This document shows, in pieces, positions 18,601 through 26,620 of a stretch of DNA of 64,000 nt. Position 1 is the stretch's first letter. The number at the start of each line of letters is the position of its first letter. Made by a program: the position numbers and the translations under genes. The DNA comes from Wolbachia endosymbiont (group B) of Hofmannophila pseudospretella (GTDB taxonomy: Bacteria; Pseudomonadota; Alphaproteobacteria; Rickettsiales; Anaplasmataceae), in NCBI RefSeq assembly GCF_964028515.1, contig NZ_OZ034788.1:1-64000 (forward strand). The letters run 5' to 3'. A model generated the notes under the pieces. It saw only the letters and a list, made by a program, of their open reading frames with translations, did not search any database and was not told where the DNA came from.

Positions 18601-19133
18601 TTCCCAAAATCATCGATAAGTGCTGACAAATTACAATTATGAATATTAAAAATCATGAAGGGGTTTTTATCAATTTCTGCAGCAATAAGATAAATTACAG
18701 CAGCAATGTGTTTACAAGGCATAGCCCAATCAGGACAACTACAACTTGCATTCATCTCCTGCCAATTTGAAGGAAATAATTTAATCCCAAGATCATTAAG
18801 CTTATCAAACAAGCTGGCTGATAATTGTCTATTTATCAATTTAGCTAATATAGCTGGTGAAGTTTCAATAATTTGACGAATGGTCTGTTGTTCTGATGAG
18901 CTTAATTCATTGAGTATAATTTTGACTTTATATGGTTGAGGTTTTGAACCACGATATGGGTAAGATCCTGAGCTATGAACTTTAGCTGTAACTATGTGAC
19001 CATTAATTTTAATACCAAAAGCTCGACCAGTATTAGCACAAGTTCTGCCACGTGGAAGACGGTTATCATAATCTATTCCGTCAAAAGACTGGAGCCACTT
19101 CTTACCCCACCATGTTCTTCCATAAATAGTCAT
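15606..19133 (-). CDS. SWIM zinc-finger SNF2-family helicase
   Basis: 1175 aa. A SWIM motif lies at residues 131-142 (C131, C133, C140, H142). After a long helical middle region come the SNF2 ATPase motifs: Walker A DDMGLGKTLQ near 736, Walker B VIDEAQNIKN near 829, MSGTPVENRL, and the helicase C-terminal motifs GGTGLNLTAAN and QATDRAYRIGQ. Such proteins are ATP-driven dsDNA translocases that remodel protein-DNA complexes. WO prophages often carry one next to the replication genes. The frame is complete. It is read alone, with about 690 non-coding bases upstream and the gene at 12703-14898 downstream on the same strand. Confidence 0.9.
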   Translation of the reverse strand: MTIYGRTWWGKKWLQSFDGIDYDNRLPRGRTCANTGRAFGIKINGHIVTAKVHSSGSYPYRGSKPQPYKVKIILNELSSSEQQTIRQIIETSPAILAKLINRQLSASLFDKLNDLGIKLFPSNWQEMNASCSCPDWAMPCKHIAAVIYLIAAEIDKNPFMIFNIHNCNLSALIDDFGNGKLENAQNILKIDDIFKACSKIRIHNQAILNDIDLSTIPNLFDCISSILTDNPLFFEKNFHNILQIAYKHWQKYPAGRLVYYPASKKELSEEELFIKRWGNIENWQTFQLFIDDQHYLTQVSNGTTNLFRLSGNVLRDVARFLNDIPSSLLHKLNPELRFMHMISQFAHMLMEKSALIPQVLQNKRGEVIIRWIPALFNESVKEIHSKISSICPPLLIKYQEIVMEPEEQVNVAISLILLGYIEDNFPASLDKHRDKSIFELFFTGRSYKFTEFSNKEIPQAINLWLSRLYLADKPYKLYLMIKDHHEKFELEVQLSLDDEKSFIKLEKALSNQNVKLSILSDLALLSEYIPELEKSIDDNSTLSFNLDNFAPLFSHILPVLRAIGIKVILPKSLQKILKPQLSLNLSTKDKIKEDRESFLTLENLLKFDWKVAIGDKKLSVTEFKKLLKDSRGLVRIVDQYVLLDDKEVEALLKKIDKLPDYLSQAELMQAALTGEVNETKVAFDQQLTSLFNKLNTYTPVTTPNNLIAQLRPYQERGFSWLVQNIENGFGSIIADDMGLGKTLQVIAAILCCKNTGFLDRDRVLVVAPTSILSNWQREMERFAPELKLFVYHGQNRELASDYDVALTSYGLARRDKKELNKIRWFLLVIDEAQNIKNPNTEQTKAIKTIAAKHKIAMSGTPVENRLLEYWSIFDFINKSYLGTPKQFKSSFATPIEKARDKTCLERFMKITSPFMLRRLKSDKSIIQDLPDKIENNRYCSLTSEQTALYQKVVDTTMEKIEKSEGIERKGLIFKLINALKQICNHPSQFGKKKRASIEQSGKMQMLEEILISIGEVAEKSLIFTQYTEMGEIIARLLEERFESEVPFLHGGLSRKARDTMINDFQNLFQSNILIVSLKAGGTGLNLTAANHVIHYDLWWNPAVEAQATDRAYRIGQERNVMVYRLLSTGTFEERIDEMIQSKKELANLTISSGESWITEFNNDQLRDLVNIKNAL

Positions 19134-19826
19134 CTTGTAAAACTATATATTTTAACCTAGATAAGCTAGATGCTGATTCTATGGACGATTTTCTCTGAAT
19201 ATGCAAAACTCATCTTGAACTACTACAAAATGTTAATTATAACAACAGAGAGGGCAAAAGCAATAAACACTTATATCAAAGGAAAAATTGATTAAGGGAA
19301 AAGTGAAACTTTTTAAAGGTTGTTTAATACCTTTACACCTGTGATTGTAGCACTAATGTTGTGCGATAAATGTACAGTGAAAATGTCATCAGAAGTTACC
19401 CAATTATTGAGTAGTTTTTTTTACGGCGTCAAGACTCTTGCCAGCATAGAAAATATCAGTTCCTATATAAATATCCTTATGGGCTAAAAGAAACTTCTAT
19501 TGGTTGATAGAAAACAGAAAAAAACTATTTAAAAAGTATACTCAACAATATAACAAGGAAGCATAAGTTAGGAAAAGTAGTAGGCCGTTGATAAGGATTT
19601 GCCTATTTTCTCGATCAACTAGCTTTTGTATAAGTACTGATGGGTCAATATAAATGAGTAGTTCTGGGAAGCTTACTTTATCGGCTAATCTATATTAGCG
19701 TCATAGAGGATTTATATATTTCAAGCATGTTAATTATTTTTTCTGGATCATTTAGGAAACTATAGTAGACTTTACAACTCATTAATTATCACTTAACTTA
19801 CCTCCTAGTAAGTTCTTGAGTTATGT
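19134..19826. other. Non-coding stretch between divergent genes
   Basis: This separates the minus-strand SNF2 gene from the plus-strand metabolic island, so promoters for both should lie here. I cannot single out a convincing -35/-10 pair. No gene, RNA fold or IS end was recognised. Confidence 0.4.
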
Positions 19827-20588
19827 ATGGATAACACGTTGATAATATTAGCAGCAGGAAAAAGCAGTAGAATGAATTCACAGTACTCAAAAACACTACA
19901 CCTAGTAGGAAATTTTACTCTTTTAGAGCATATAATTCACAATGCAAAACCGCTGAGTTTAAAAAGTCTATCAATTGTCATTAACAAGCCTTTTCTAAAG
20001 GAGTTAGAAAGATTTAGTACCTTAAAAGATATAATTGATAAATATAATATAAAATTGATAATTCAAGAAAATATTACAGGTACTGGCACTGCAGTTAAAA
20101 TTGCCCTAGAAAGCCTGGAGCGGTTATCTGACCAAGACATAGTTTTAATACAGTACGGAGACACCCCGTTTATATCTAGTGATACAGTTATGAGAATGAC
20201 TGATTGTTTAAAGTGTAATAATAAAAATTTAGTTCTTCTTGGATTTAATAGTCAAGATAAGCAATATGGAAGATTAGTAATTGATGATAATGACAATGTT
20301 CAAAAAGTCTTGAAAAGTGAAGATGAAATTCTTCTTGCAAACTCTGGAATAATGGTTTCATACGCTAAAGATCTTTATACCCTAATAAAAGAAGTAAAAT
20401 TTAATGATTCGACCAACGAATGTTGTCTTAATGATATAATACCCATTGCAGCAAGCAATAACTTACGTGCAGGTTATGTAGTCGCTGACGAAAAGGAAGC
20501 AATGGGGGTAAATAACAAAGAGGATTTGGTCAAAGCAGAACGTTATTTTCAGGCAAATAGAAGAAGACAACCAACCCTTCTTTCATAA
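19827..20588 (+). CDS. GlmU-like sugar nucleotidyltransferase (NTP transferase domain only)
   Basis: 253 aa. LAAGKSSRM at residues 8-16 is the nucleotide-binding signature of GlmU/RmlA-type NTP transferases. GTGTAVK near 88 and GDTPFI near 111 match the GlmU uridylyltransferase domain. The left-handed beta-helix acetyltransferase domain of full GlmU is absent, so this is a stand-alone nucleotidyltransferase making an NDP-sugar from a sugar phosphate; the sugar is unknown. It opens the plus-strand run of nine genes, separated from the next by 131 bases containing its own strong promoter. It corresponds to the first gene of the WO Undecim Cluster as I remember it. Confidence 0.8.
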   Translation: MDNTLIILAAGKSSRMNSQYSKTLHLVGNFTLLEHIIHNAKPLSLKSLSIVINKPFLKELERFSTLKDIIDKYNIKLIIQENITGTGTAVKIALESLERLSDQDIVLIQYGDTPFISSDTVMRMTDCLKCNNKNLVLLGFNSQDKQYGRLVIDDNDNVQKVLKSEDEILLANSGIMVSYAKDLYTLIKEVKFNDSTNECCLNDIIPIAASNNLRAGYVVADEKEAMGVNNKEDLVKAERYFQANRRRQPTLLS

Positions 20589-20622
20589 CTATATTTTTTT
20601 ATTCATTGATCCTTAATTTAAG

Positions 20623-20652
20623 TTGACATTTGTTTTATACTAGTTTTATAAT
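20623..20652 (+). promoter_or_regulatory. Sigma-70-type promoter for the epimerase-led operon
   Basis: TTGACA at 20623-20628 and TATAAT at 20647-20652, spaced by 18 bases: both hexamers match the consensus perfectly. It lies 67 bases upstream of the epimerase ATG. Genes 20720-30496 follow with tiny gaps or overlaps and probably form one transcript. Confidence 0.8.
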
Positions 20653-20719
20653 GCTTTTTAAGTCTTACTTGTAAGATGATAGGTGTGAAAGATTTTCCTG
20701 GTTGTAGTGAGAGGGACAC

Positions 20720-21679
20720 ATGGGAATATTAATAACAGGTGCTGCAGGTTTGATAGGATCGGCTTTAGTAGAAAAGTTAGAAAAGCAGGGTTATGAAGTA
20801 ATAAGCTGCGATATTAGGTTTCGCGACAACCCACTCAGTTTTTTTTCAGAAGATATAATGCCGCTACTCGCTAAGTGTACGGGGGTTATTCATCTGGCTG
20901 CAATTTCTAGAGTTATACATGGTGAGCTTTATCCTGAATTGTGCCAAAAAGTTAATGTCGATGGTACAATCCAATTCTTAGAATTCTGCAAGTCGCTTCC
21001 GAATAAACCATGGTTTATATATGCAAGCAGTAGAGAAGTATATGGAGAACAAAAGGAACTACCAGTTGCAGAGTCTGCTAGTATCAACCCAATAAATAAT
21101 TACGCCAAAGGTAAAGCATTTATTGAAGAACAAGTAATAAATTTAAAAGGTTCTAACTTTAATGTAGCAATATTACGCTTCTCAAATGTATATGGTGGTT
21201 TACTAGATCATAGTAGTAGAGTAATTCCTGCACTCTGTATCAATGCATTGAAAGGCGATCCAATTAGGATAGAAGGTAAAGAATGTGTTTTTGATTTTAC
21301 CTATTTGGATGATGTTATAGAGGGTATATACTTAACTGTTAAATATTTACAAAACGAGAAATCTTCTCTTCCTGCTATTCATCTTACTACTAATAGCCCA
21401 TGTACTTTAGAAAACTTAGCAAAAACAATATTAAAAGTCACGGAAAGTGATTCTAGAATTGATTTTTATCCTCCAAGAAATTTTGACGTAACTAAGTTCC
21501 ATGGTGATTTTACTAGAGCTAAAGAGCTACTTGGTTGGTCTCCAAAGCATTCATTAAAAGTAGGATTAGGTAAATTTATAAAAAGTCTACAAAACAATAC
21601 ACAAGAATATCCTAACAATATAGATATGGTAATATATGAAAATATTAAAAGTTATTCATGGTTACCCTCCTTATTATAG
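20720..21679 (+). CDS. NAD-dependent epimerase/dehydratase (extended SDR)
   Basis: 319 aa. GAAGLIG at residues 7-13 is the glycine-rich NAD-binding loop. HLAA, ASSREVYGE and YAKGK (Y about 128, K about 132) are the SDR active-site elements. Such enzymes epimerise, dehydrate or reduce NDP-sugars, here probably the product of the preceding nucleotidyltransferase. The last 15 codons overlap the start of the glycosyltransferase gene by 44 bases; the overlap appears real because the downstream start (MKILKVIHGYPP) is canonical for GT4 enzymes. First gene after the promoter at 20623. Confidence 0.85.
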   Translation: MGILITGAAGLIGSALVEKLEKQGYEVISCDIRFRDNPLSFFSEDIMPLLAKCTGVIHLAAISRVIHGELYPELCQKVNVDGTIQFLEFCKSLPNKPWFIYASSREVYGEQKELPVAESASINPINNYAKGKAFIEEQVINLKGSNFNVAILRFSNVYGGLLDHSSRVIPALCINALKGDPIRIEGKECVFDFTYLDDVIEGIYLTVKYLQNEKSSLPAIHLTTNSPCTLENLAKTILKVTESDSRIDFYPPRNFDVTKFHGDFTRAKELLGWSPKHSLKVGLGKFIKSLQNNTQEYPNNIDMVIYENIKSYSWLPSLL

Positions 21680-23972
21680 CGCTGGTTCGGAGGTTTACAG
21701 CCAAACTCTTGCCCATGAACTAGCCAATAATAATGAGGTACAAATATTTACTAGGCATGAAAACAGCTTCTTACCTGATTTCCATTATACTATAGCTCTG
21801 GACTGTAGTGATTCCCGGATCTTACTGAATTTAATTAATATACCTACAACTAAATATCGTTACAAATTTATCAATGAAGAAGTAAATATAAAATTTAAAA
21901 GAATAATAGATAACTTTCAACCAGATCTTATACATTTTGGTCATCTTAATCATCTATCAATTACTTTACCAGAAGTTGCTTTTAAAGAAAATATACCTAC
22001 AATTTTTACGCTACATGATTTTTGGTTAATGTGTCCAAGAGGAAGATTTATTCAACGTAATTCTGAAGATTTGTTACGGCTTTGTGATGGACAGAAGGAT
22101 CAAAAATGTGCAACCCAATGTTACAAGGGGCATTTTACAGGAGATGAAGAATTCTTGAATTCAGACTTAAATTATTGGGAACAATGGGTTGCAACTAGAA
22201 TGAAGCAAACAAAGAAAGTAGTGGACTATATAGATTACTTCATTGCTCCGTCAAAATTCTTAATGGATAAATTTACTCAAGACTTTAATGTTCCGATAAA
22301 CAAAATTTCTTATCTTGATTATGGTTTTGATCTAAATCGTCTTAAGAATAGAAATAGGGTGCAAGAAAAAGGGTTTATTTTCGGTTATATAGGTACTCAT
22401 ACTCCCGAGAAAGGTGTTGACCTATTATTGAAGGCTTTTTCTCGCTTATCATCTAAAGCAAAACTTAGAATTTGGGGAGCGGCAAGGGAAGAAACTAAAA
22501 CTTTAAAAGCGATTGCCGATCAGTTTCCACATGCTGTTAAAGAAAGGATAGAATGGATGGGAAGTTATAACAATAAAAATATAGTTACTGATGTATTTAA
22601 TAAAGTTGATGCGATAGTTGTTCCTTCAATTTGGGGTGAAAATTCACCATTAGTAATACATGAAGCACAGCAACTGAGTGTACCAGTAATAACGGCTGAT
22701 TATGGTGGCATGGCAGAATATGTAAGAGATGGAATAAACGGACTATTATTTAAGCATAGAGATACAAATAGTTTGTCAGAAAAAATGCAAGTCCTATCTA
22801 CAGACCAGGAATTATACAGTGAACTGACCCAAAGAGGCTATCTTTATACTAAAAATGGTAATGTACCTTCTATAAGTGAGCATACTGAGAAACTTAACAA
22901 AATTTACCGTAATGTTATTGAAAATAAAGGCAAATCAGTGGCTACAAAACCTGGTCCTTGGAGAATTACTTTTGATACTAATCCAGATTACTGCAACTTT
23001 GCTTGTGTAATGTGTGAATGCTTTTCACCATATAGTAAAGTTAAAGAGGAGAAGAAAGCTAAAGGGATAAAACCCAAGATAATGTCAATAGAAACTATCA
23101 GGAAGGTAATTAAGGAAGCAGATGGAACACCTTTAAGGGAAATCATTCCTTCTACTATGGGTGAGCCTTTAATGTATAAAAGCTTTGATGAAATAATCAA
23201 TTTGTGCCATGAGTTCGGCCTGAAGCTTAACCTCACGACCAATGGTTCTTTTCCTATTAAAGGAGCTAGAAAATGGGCTGAACTATTGGTACCAATTTTA
23301 TCTGATGTTAAGATTTCCTGGAATGGGGCAACTAAAGAAACTCATGAAAGAATCATGAAAGGTTCAAAATGGGAAGTAGTGACAGAAAATTTAAAAACTT
23401 TCCTTGAAGTTAGAGATAAATACTTTAGCGATACAGGTGAAAGGTGTACCGTTACTTTACAATTAACATTTTTAGAAAGTAATTTACATGAACTTTACGA
23501 CATAGTTGAGATGGCTATAAAAAATGGCATAGATAGAGTTAAAGGACATCATCTTTGGGCACATTTTAAGGAAATTAAGGATCTATCTATGAGGAGAGAT
23601 GAATTAGCAATTAGTAGATGGAATACGGAGGTGGGAAGGTTATATGAACTTAGGGATAATATGCTATTGCCAAATGGTAAAAAGATAAAATTAGAAAATT
23701 TTACGATCCTTTCTCAAGAGGGTATCAAGGATTTGGCTCCAGGTGGTCAGTGCCCATTTTTAGGTAAAGAAGCATGGATAAACAATGAAGGCAAGTTTAG
23801 TCCCTGCTGTGCTCCAGATGAACTACGCAAAACATTAGGAGATTTTGGCAATGTTAATGAAGTTAAACTGGAGGAAATATGGCAAAGTAGCGAGTACCTA
23901 AACTTACAAAAGAATTATTTAAACTATGAATTATGCAAAACATGCAACATGAGAAAACCATTAGTCAATTAA
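21636..23972 (+). CDS. Glycosyltransferase (GT4) fused to radical SAM/SPASM enzyme
   Basis: 778 aa, two enzymes in one chain. Residues 1-430 are a GT-B glycosyltransferase: MKILKVIHGYPPYYSAGSE at the N terminus, GYIGTHTPEKGVDLL near 250, and PSIWGENSPLVIHEAQ near 330, the GT4 donor-binding region. From about 440, the radical SAM cluster motif C453-x3-C457-x2-C460 (NPDYCNFACVMCE) binds the [4Fe-4S] used to cleave SAM; the C-terminal Cys-rich part (GGQCPFLGKEAW, SPCCAPDE, CKTCNMR) is a SPASM-type region for auxiliary clusters. The substrate is unknown; the context suggests modification of a glycan or glycosylated peptide. It overlaps both neighbours, consistent with translational coupling. Confidence 0.85.
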   Translation: MKILKVIHGYPPYYSAGSEVYSQTLAHELANNNEVQIFTRHENSFLPDFHYTIALDCSDSRILLNLINIPTTKYRYKFINEEVNIKFKRIIDNFQPDLIHFGHLNHLSITLPEVAFKENIPTIFTLHDFWLMCPRGRFIQRNSEDLLRLCDGQKDQKCATQCYKGHFTGDEEFLNSDLNYWEQWVATRMKQTKKVVDYIDYFIAPSKFLMDKFTQDFNVPINKISYLDYGFDLNRLKNRNRVQEKGFIFGYIGTHTPEKGVDLLLKAFSRLSSKAKLRIWGAAREETKTLKAIADQFPHAVKERIEWMGSYNNKNIVTDVFNKVDAIVVPSIWGENSPLVIHEAQQLSVPVITADYGGMAEYVRDGINGLLFKHRDTNSLSEKMQVLSTDQELYSELTQRGYLYTKNGNVPSISEHTEKLNKIYRNVIENKGKSVATKPGPWRITFDTNPDYCNFACVMCECFSPYSKVKEEKKAKGIKPKIMSIETIRKVIKEADGTPLREIIPSTMGEPLMYKSFDEIINLCHEFGLKLNLTTNGSFPIKGARKWAELLVPILSDVKISWNGATKETHERIMKGSKWEVVTENLKTFLEVRDKYFSDTGERCTVTLQLTFLESNLHELYDIVEMAIKNGIDRVKGHHLWAHFKEIKDLSMRRDELAISRWNTEVGRLYELRDNMLLPNGKKIKLENFTILSQEGIKDLAPGGQCPFLGKEAWINNEGKFSPCCAPDELRKTLGDFGNVNEVKLEEIWQSSEYLNLQKNYLNYELCKTCNMRKPLVN

Positions 23973-25627
23973 TGAAAGATAGTAAGTACCTTAAATCTAT
24001 TAGGGTTTCCCCCTGTGAAAGGTTTCACCAATTGTCAGAAAATCCTTTGTACAAAAATAGATTTATTAGAGTTGATAAATTTCACGAGCCTGGCCTTGCA
24101 CCAGTTTATGATGAGACAGGCGCTTATCACATCGATGCAATGGGAGAAGCAATTTATCGCGACAGATTTTTAAAAACTTTTGGATTTTACTGCAATAGAG
24201 CAGCCGTAGAAGATGACACAGGGTATTACCATATTGATCCATCTGGATGTAGAGTATACAAACATTCGTATCAATGGATTGGAAATTACCAAGAAGATAT
24301 TTGTGTGATTAGAAAGCATGATAAGTTTTTTCATATTGATTTGAACGGCAATAGAGTTTATGAGCAAGAATACAATTATGTTGGGGATTTTAAGGATGGT
24401 ATCGCTGTAGTCCATAAAGATGGTAAAGCTACACATATTAATAATCATGGAAAGTTAGTACATAATAAATGGTATAAAAAGCTTAATGTTTTTCATAAAG
24501 GATTTGCTATTGCAGAAGATAAGCATGGCTGGTTTCATATAGATATTAATGGCAATCCTGTTTACCGGCAAAGATTTAAAATGGTAGAAGCATTCTATAA
24601 TGGCATGGCAAAAGTTGAAACTTTTGAAGGTGTATTAGGACAGATCGATATTACCGGAAACGTAAAGTTTAGTATTTTTGATTTAGATAAAGAATCTCAA
24701 GTGCATAAGATTTCTGCAGAACTTTCAGCCTTTTGGAAAACTTACCTCGCAAATGTTGCTATTGAACTTGATTTGTTAAATATCTTACCTGCAACTATGC
24801 CAGTTTTATCTCAAAAGTTAAATATTATCGTTCCAAATCTAGAAAGGCTGTTAAGGGCGTTGTGGGAAATAGGGTTTATTGATTACGATAAGAACAAGGA
24901 CTTATGGCAACTATCATCAAAAGGTAAGTGTTTTAAGGAAATACCATTTTTGCCTAAAGCAGCAGCAATGTGGGCAAGGGTTGCCGCTGAAAAGAATTGG
25001 TTAAAAATTGCCGATATATTAAGGCAGGAGTCAATATCTTCATTTGAATCTTTTAAGGAGAAAGAAACATCAGAAGACAGGAAAATAGCGTTTTACCAAG
25101 CATTGCTAGGATATTCCAGGTTTGACACTAAAGAGTTTAATTCTAGGGTTAATATAGATGGTGCTAAAAATATATTGCTATTTGGCGTACACTCTTTATT
25201 TCTTGCTTATTCTGATATACACAATAAAGGTTCTATAGGCTTATATTATTACAACGAACATAAAGTGCCTAGGCAGGCAGTAGAAGATTTAAAAATTAAA
25301 CTCATAACTCAAGAAGAATTATCAGCTACAAATTATGAATTAGGTGTCTTTTGCCGCTTTCTGCAGCATTATGATGATAATAAGGTATTGTCTTATTTAA
25401 AATTGGTAAAAAATAAAGGAATACCACGCGTTTTAGTGATAGAAACTATCCTAGATTACTACTCCCCAGTGGGAGGTTCTGTAGATATTAATGTAATGGT
25501 TGAAACAGGGGGTAAACTAAGGACATTGAGCGATTGGAAAAGAATACTAAAACAAGTAAAAGGGCTTAAAATTTTTAGTATTGTACCTTTAACAGATTAT
25601 TTATCAGTTATTGACATTAGGTGTTAA
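23972..25627 (+). CDS. WG-like-repeat protein fused to degenerate O-methyltransferase-like domain
   Basis: 551 aa when started at ATG 23972, which overlaps the previous stop as TAATG; an upstream ATG at 23933 would add 13 residues. Residues about 20-235 hold five to six repeats of about 46 residues built on HIDxxGxxVY followed by FxxGxAxV, like WG beta-repeats. Then comes a helical dimerisation segment (AFWKTYLANVAIELDLL, LSQKLNI) as in plant-type O-methyltransferases, and a C-terminal half ending in RVLVIETIL and RTLSDWKRILKQ, also O-methyltransferase-like. The glycine-rich SAM-binding loop expected between them is not recognisable (the region reads NILLFGVHSLFLAY), so catalysis is doubtful. 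Function unknown; probably a scaffold or modified enzyme of the island. Confidence 0.65.
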   Translation: MKDSKYLKSIRVSPCERFHQLSENPLYKNRFIRVDKFHEPGLAPVYDETGAYHIDAMGEAIYRDRFLKTFGFYCNRAAVEDDTGYYHIDPSGCRVYKHSYQWIGNYQEDICVIRKHDKFFHIDLNGNRVYEQEYNYVGDFKDGIAVVHKDGKATHINNHGKLVHNKWYKKLNVFHKGFAIAEDKHGWFHIDINGNPVYRQRFKMVEAFYNGMAKVETFEGVLGQIDITGNVKFSIFDLDKESQVHKISAELSAFWKTYLANVAIELDLLNILPATMPVLSQKLNIIVPNLERLLRALWEIGFIDYDKNKDLWQLSSKGKCFKEIPFLPKAAAMWARVAAEKNWLKIADILRQESISSFESFKEKETSEDRKIAFYQALLGYSRFDTKEFNSRVNIDGAKNILLFGVHSLFLAYSDIHNKGSIGLYYYNEHKVPRQAVEDLKIKLITQEELSATNYELGVFCRFLQHYDDNKVLSYLKLVKNKGIPRVLVIETILDYYSPVGGSVDINVMVETGGKLRTLSDWKRILKQVKGLKIFSIVPLTDYLSVIDIRC

Positions 25628-25630
25628 TAT

Positions 25631-26620
25631 ATGAAAGCATTGCAAAAAAATGGTTTTTTTATTATCAAAAATCTAGTTCCTTTAGAGTTAATAACTCAGT
25701 CTTTAAATGATATAATAAGCAAGATATCAAAGTTATCTCAAGAATTAGGTGTTTCAACTTCTGACTATTTAAACTGCACTGGAAGATGGGGTACATCATC
25801 TCAGGTAACTAGAATTGTATCTCAAGTATTAGATAAAATTATTAAAAATTATCTTGAAAAGTCACTTCAATGCCAGATACTGCAGAAAAAATCAAATGTT
25901 ATATGTAAAACTGCTGATTTAATAGATGCAGTTCCCTTCCATCAGGACATCTCTTATAGCTTTAATGACCCTTATCATTTTTCTGTTTGGCTAGCTTTGA
26001 ATAATGTCAATAAAACTTCAGGTGCACTACAAGTTATAGAAGATAGTCACAACTGGAAAATACAGCCTCTAGTTGATTTTTGGCATCCATACTTTTTGGA
26101 TCAATACTCGGATAACCGGGAAAATTATAAAATTAAGTCACTACCTATTTCAGCAGGAGATGCGATAGTTTTTGATTCACGGTTATGGCATGGTAGTGAT
26201 AAGAATATAGATGCTAAAGATAGGTTTGCTTATGTTACGAGATGGGTTGTAAAAGATAAAAGTCTTCCTTGTGTGCCAAAACCTCAGCCTTCAGTTTTTG
26301 GTATATTAAACTGTGGTGCATTAACAGAATTTATACTGAGAGAATACTTATCATTATTTCGTCGCCAGGAAAGTATAAAAACAAAAAATATGGAAGAACT
26401 TATTAAGAGCTGGTTAGCCTTTATTACAGACACAACTACAAATATTTCTGAGGTCAACACTGCTGAAGCTAAGCGAGATTTATATAAGCTACTTATTCTG
26501 AATCAAGCGCCAGCACTACATGATGCTGGAGACATTTCAGGAAAAATATACAAAAATTTATGGTTTTCACTGCTTGTATTTCTCAATAAAAAAGTCAATG
26601 TGGTGGAGCTAGCATTATAA
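25631..26620 (+). CDS. Phytanoyl-CoA dioxygenase (PhyH) family Fe(II)/2-oxoglutarate oxygenase
   Basis: 329 aa. The iron-binding facial triad is visible: H104-x-D106 in PFHQDISY and a distal His near 186 in RLWHGSD, followed by RFAYVTRW supplying the 2-oxoglutarate-binding Arg. GDAIVFDSRLWHGS is characteristic of PhyH proteins. The enzyme would hydroxylate a small molecule, lipid or sugar intermediate; the substrate cannot be told. It starts 3 bases after the preceding gene and abuts the ABC transporter gene with no gap, so it belongs to the same operon. Confidence 0.85.
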   Translation: MKALQKNGFFIIKNLVPLELITQSLNDIISKISKLSQELGVSTSDYLNCTGRWGTSSQVTRIVSQVLDKIIKNYLEKSLQCQILQKKSNVICKTADLIDAVPFHQDISYSFNDPYHFSVWLALNNVNKTSGALQVIEDSHNWKIQPLVDFWHPYFLDQYSDNRENYKIKSLPISAGDAIVFDSRLWHGSDKNIDAKDRFAYVTRWVVKDKSLPCVPKPQPSVFGILNCGALTEFILREYLSLFRRQESIKTKNMEELIKSWLAFITDTTTNISEVNTAEAKRDLYKLLILNQAPALHDAGDISGKIYKNLWFSLLVFLNKKVNVVELAL

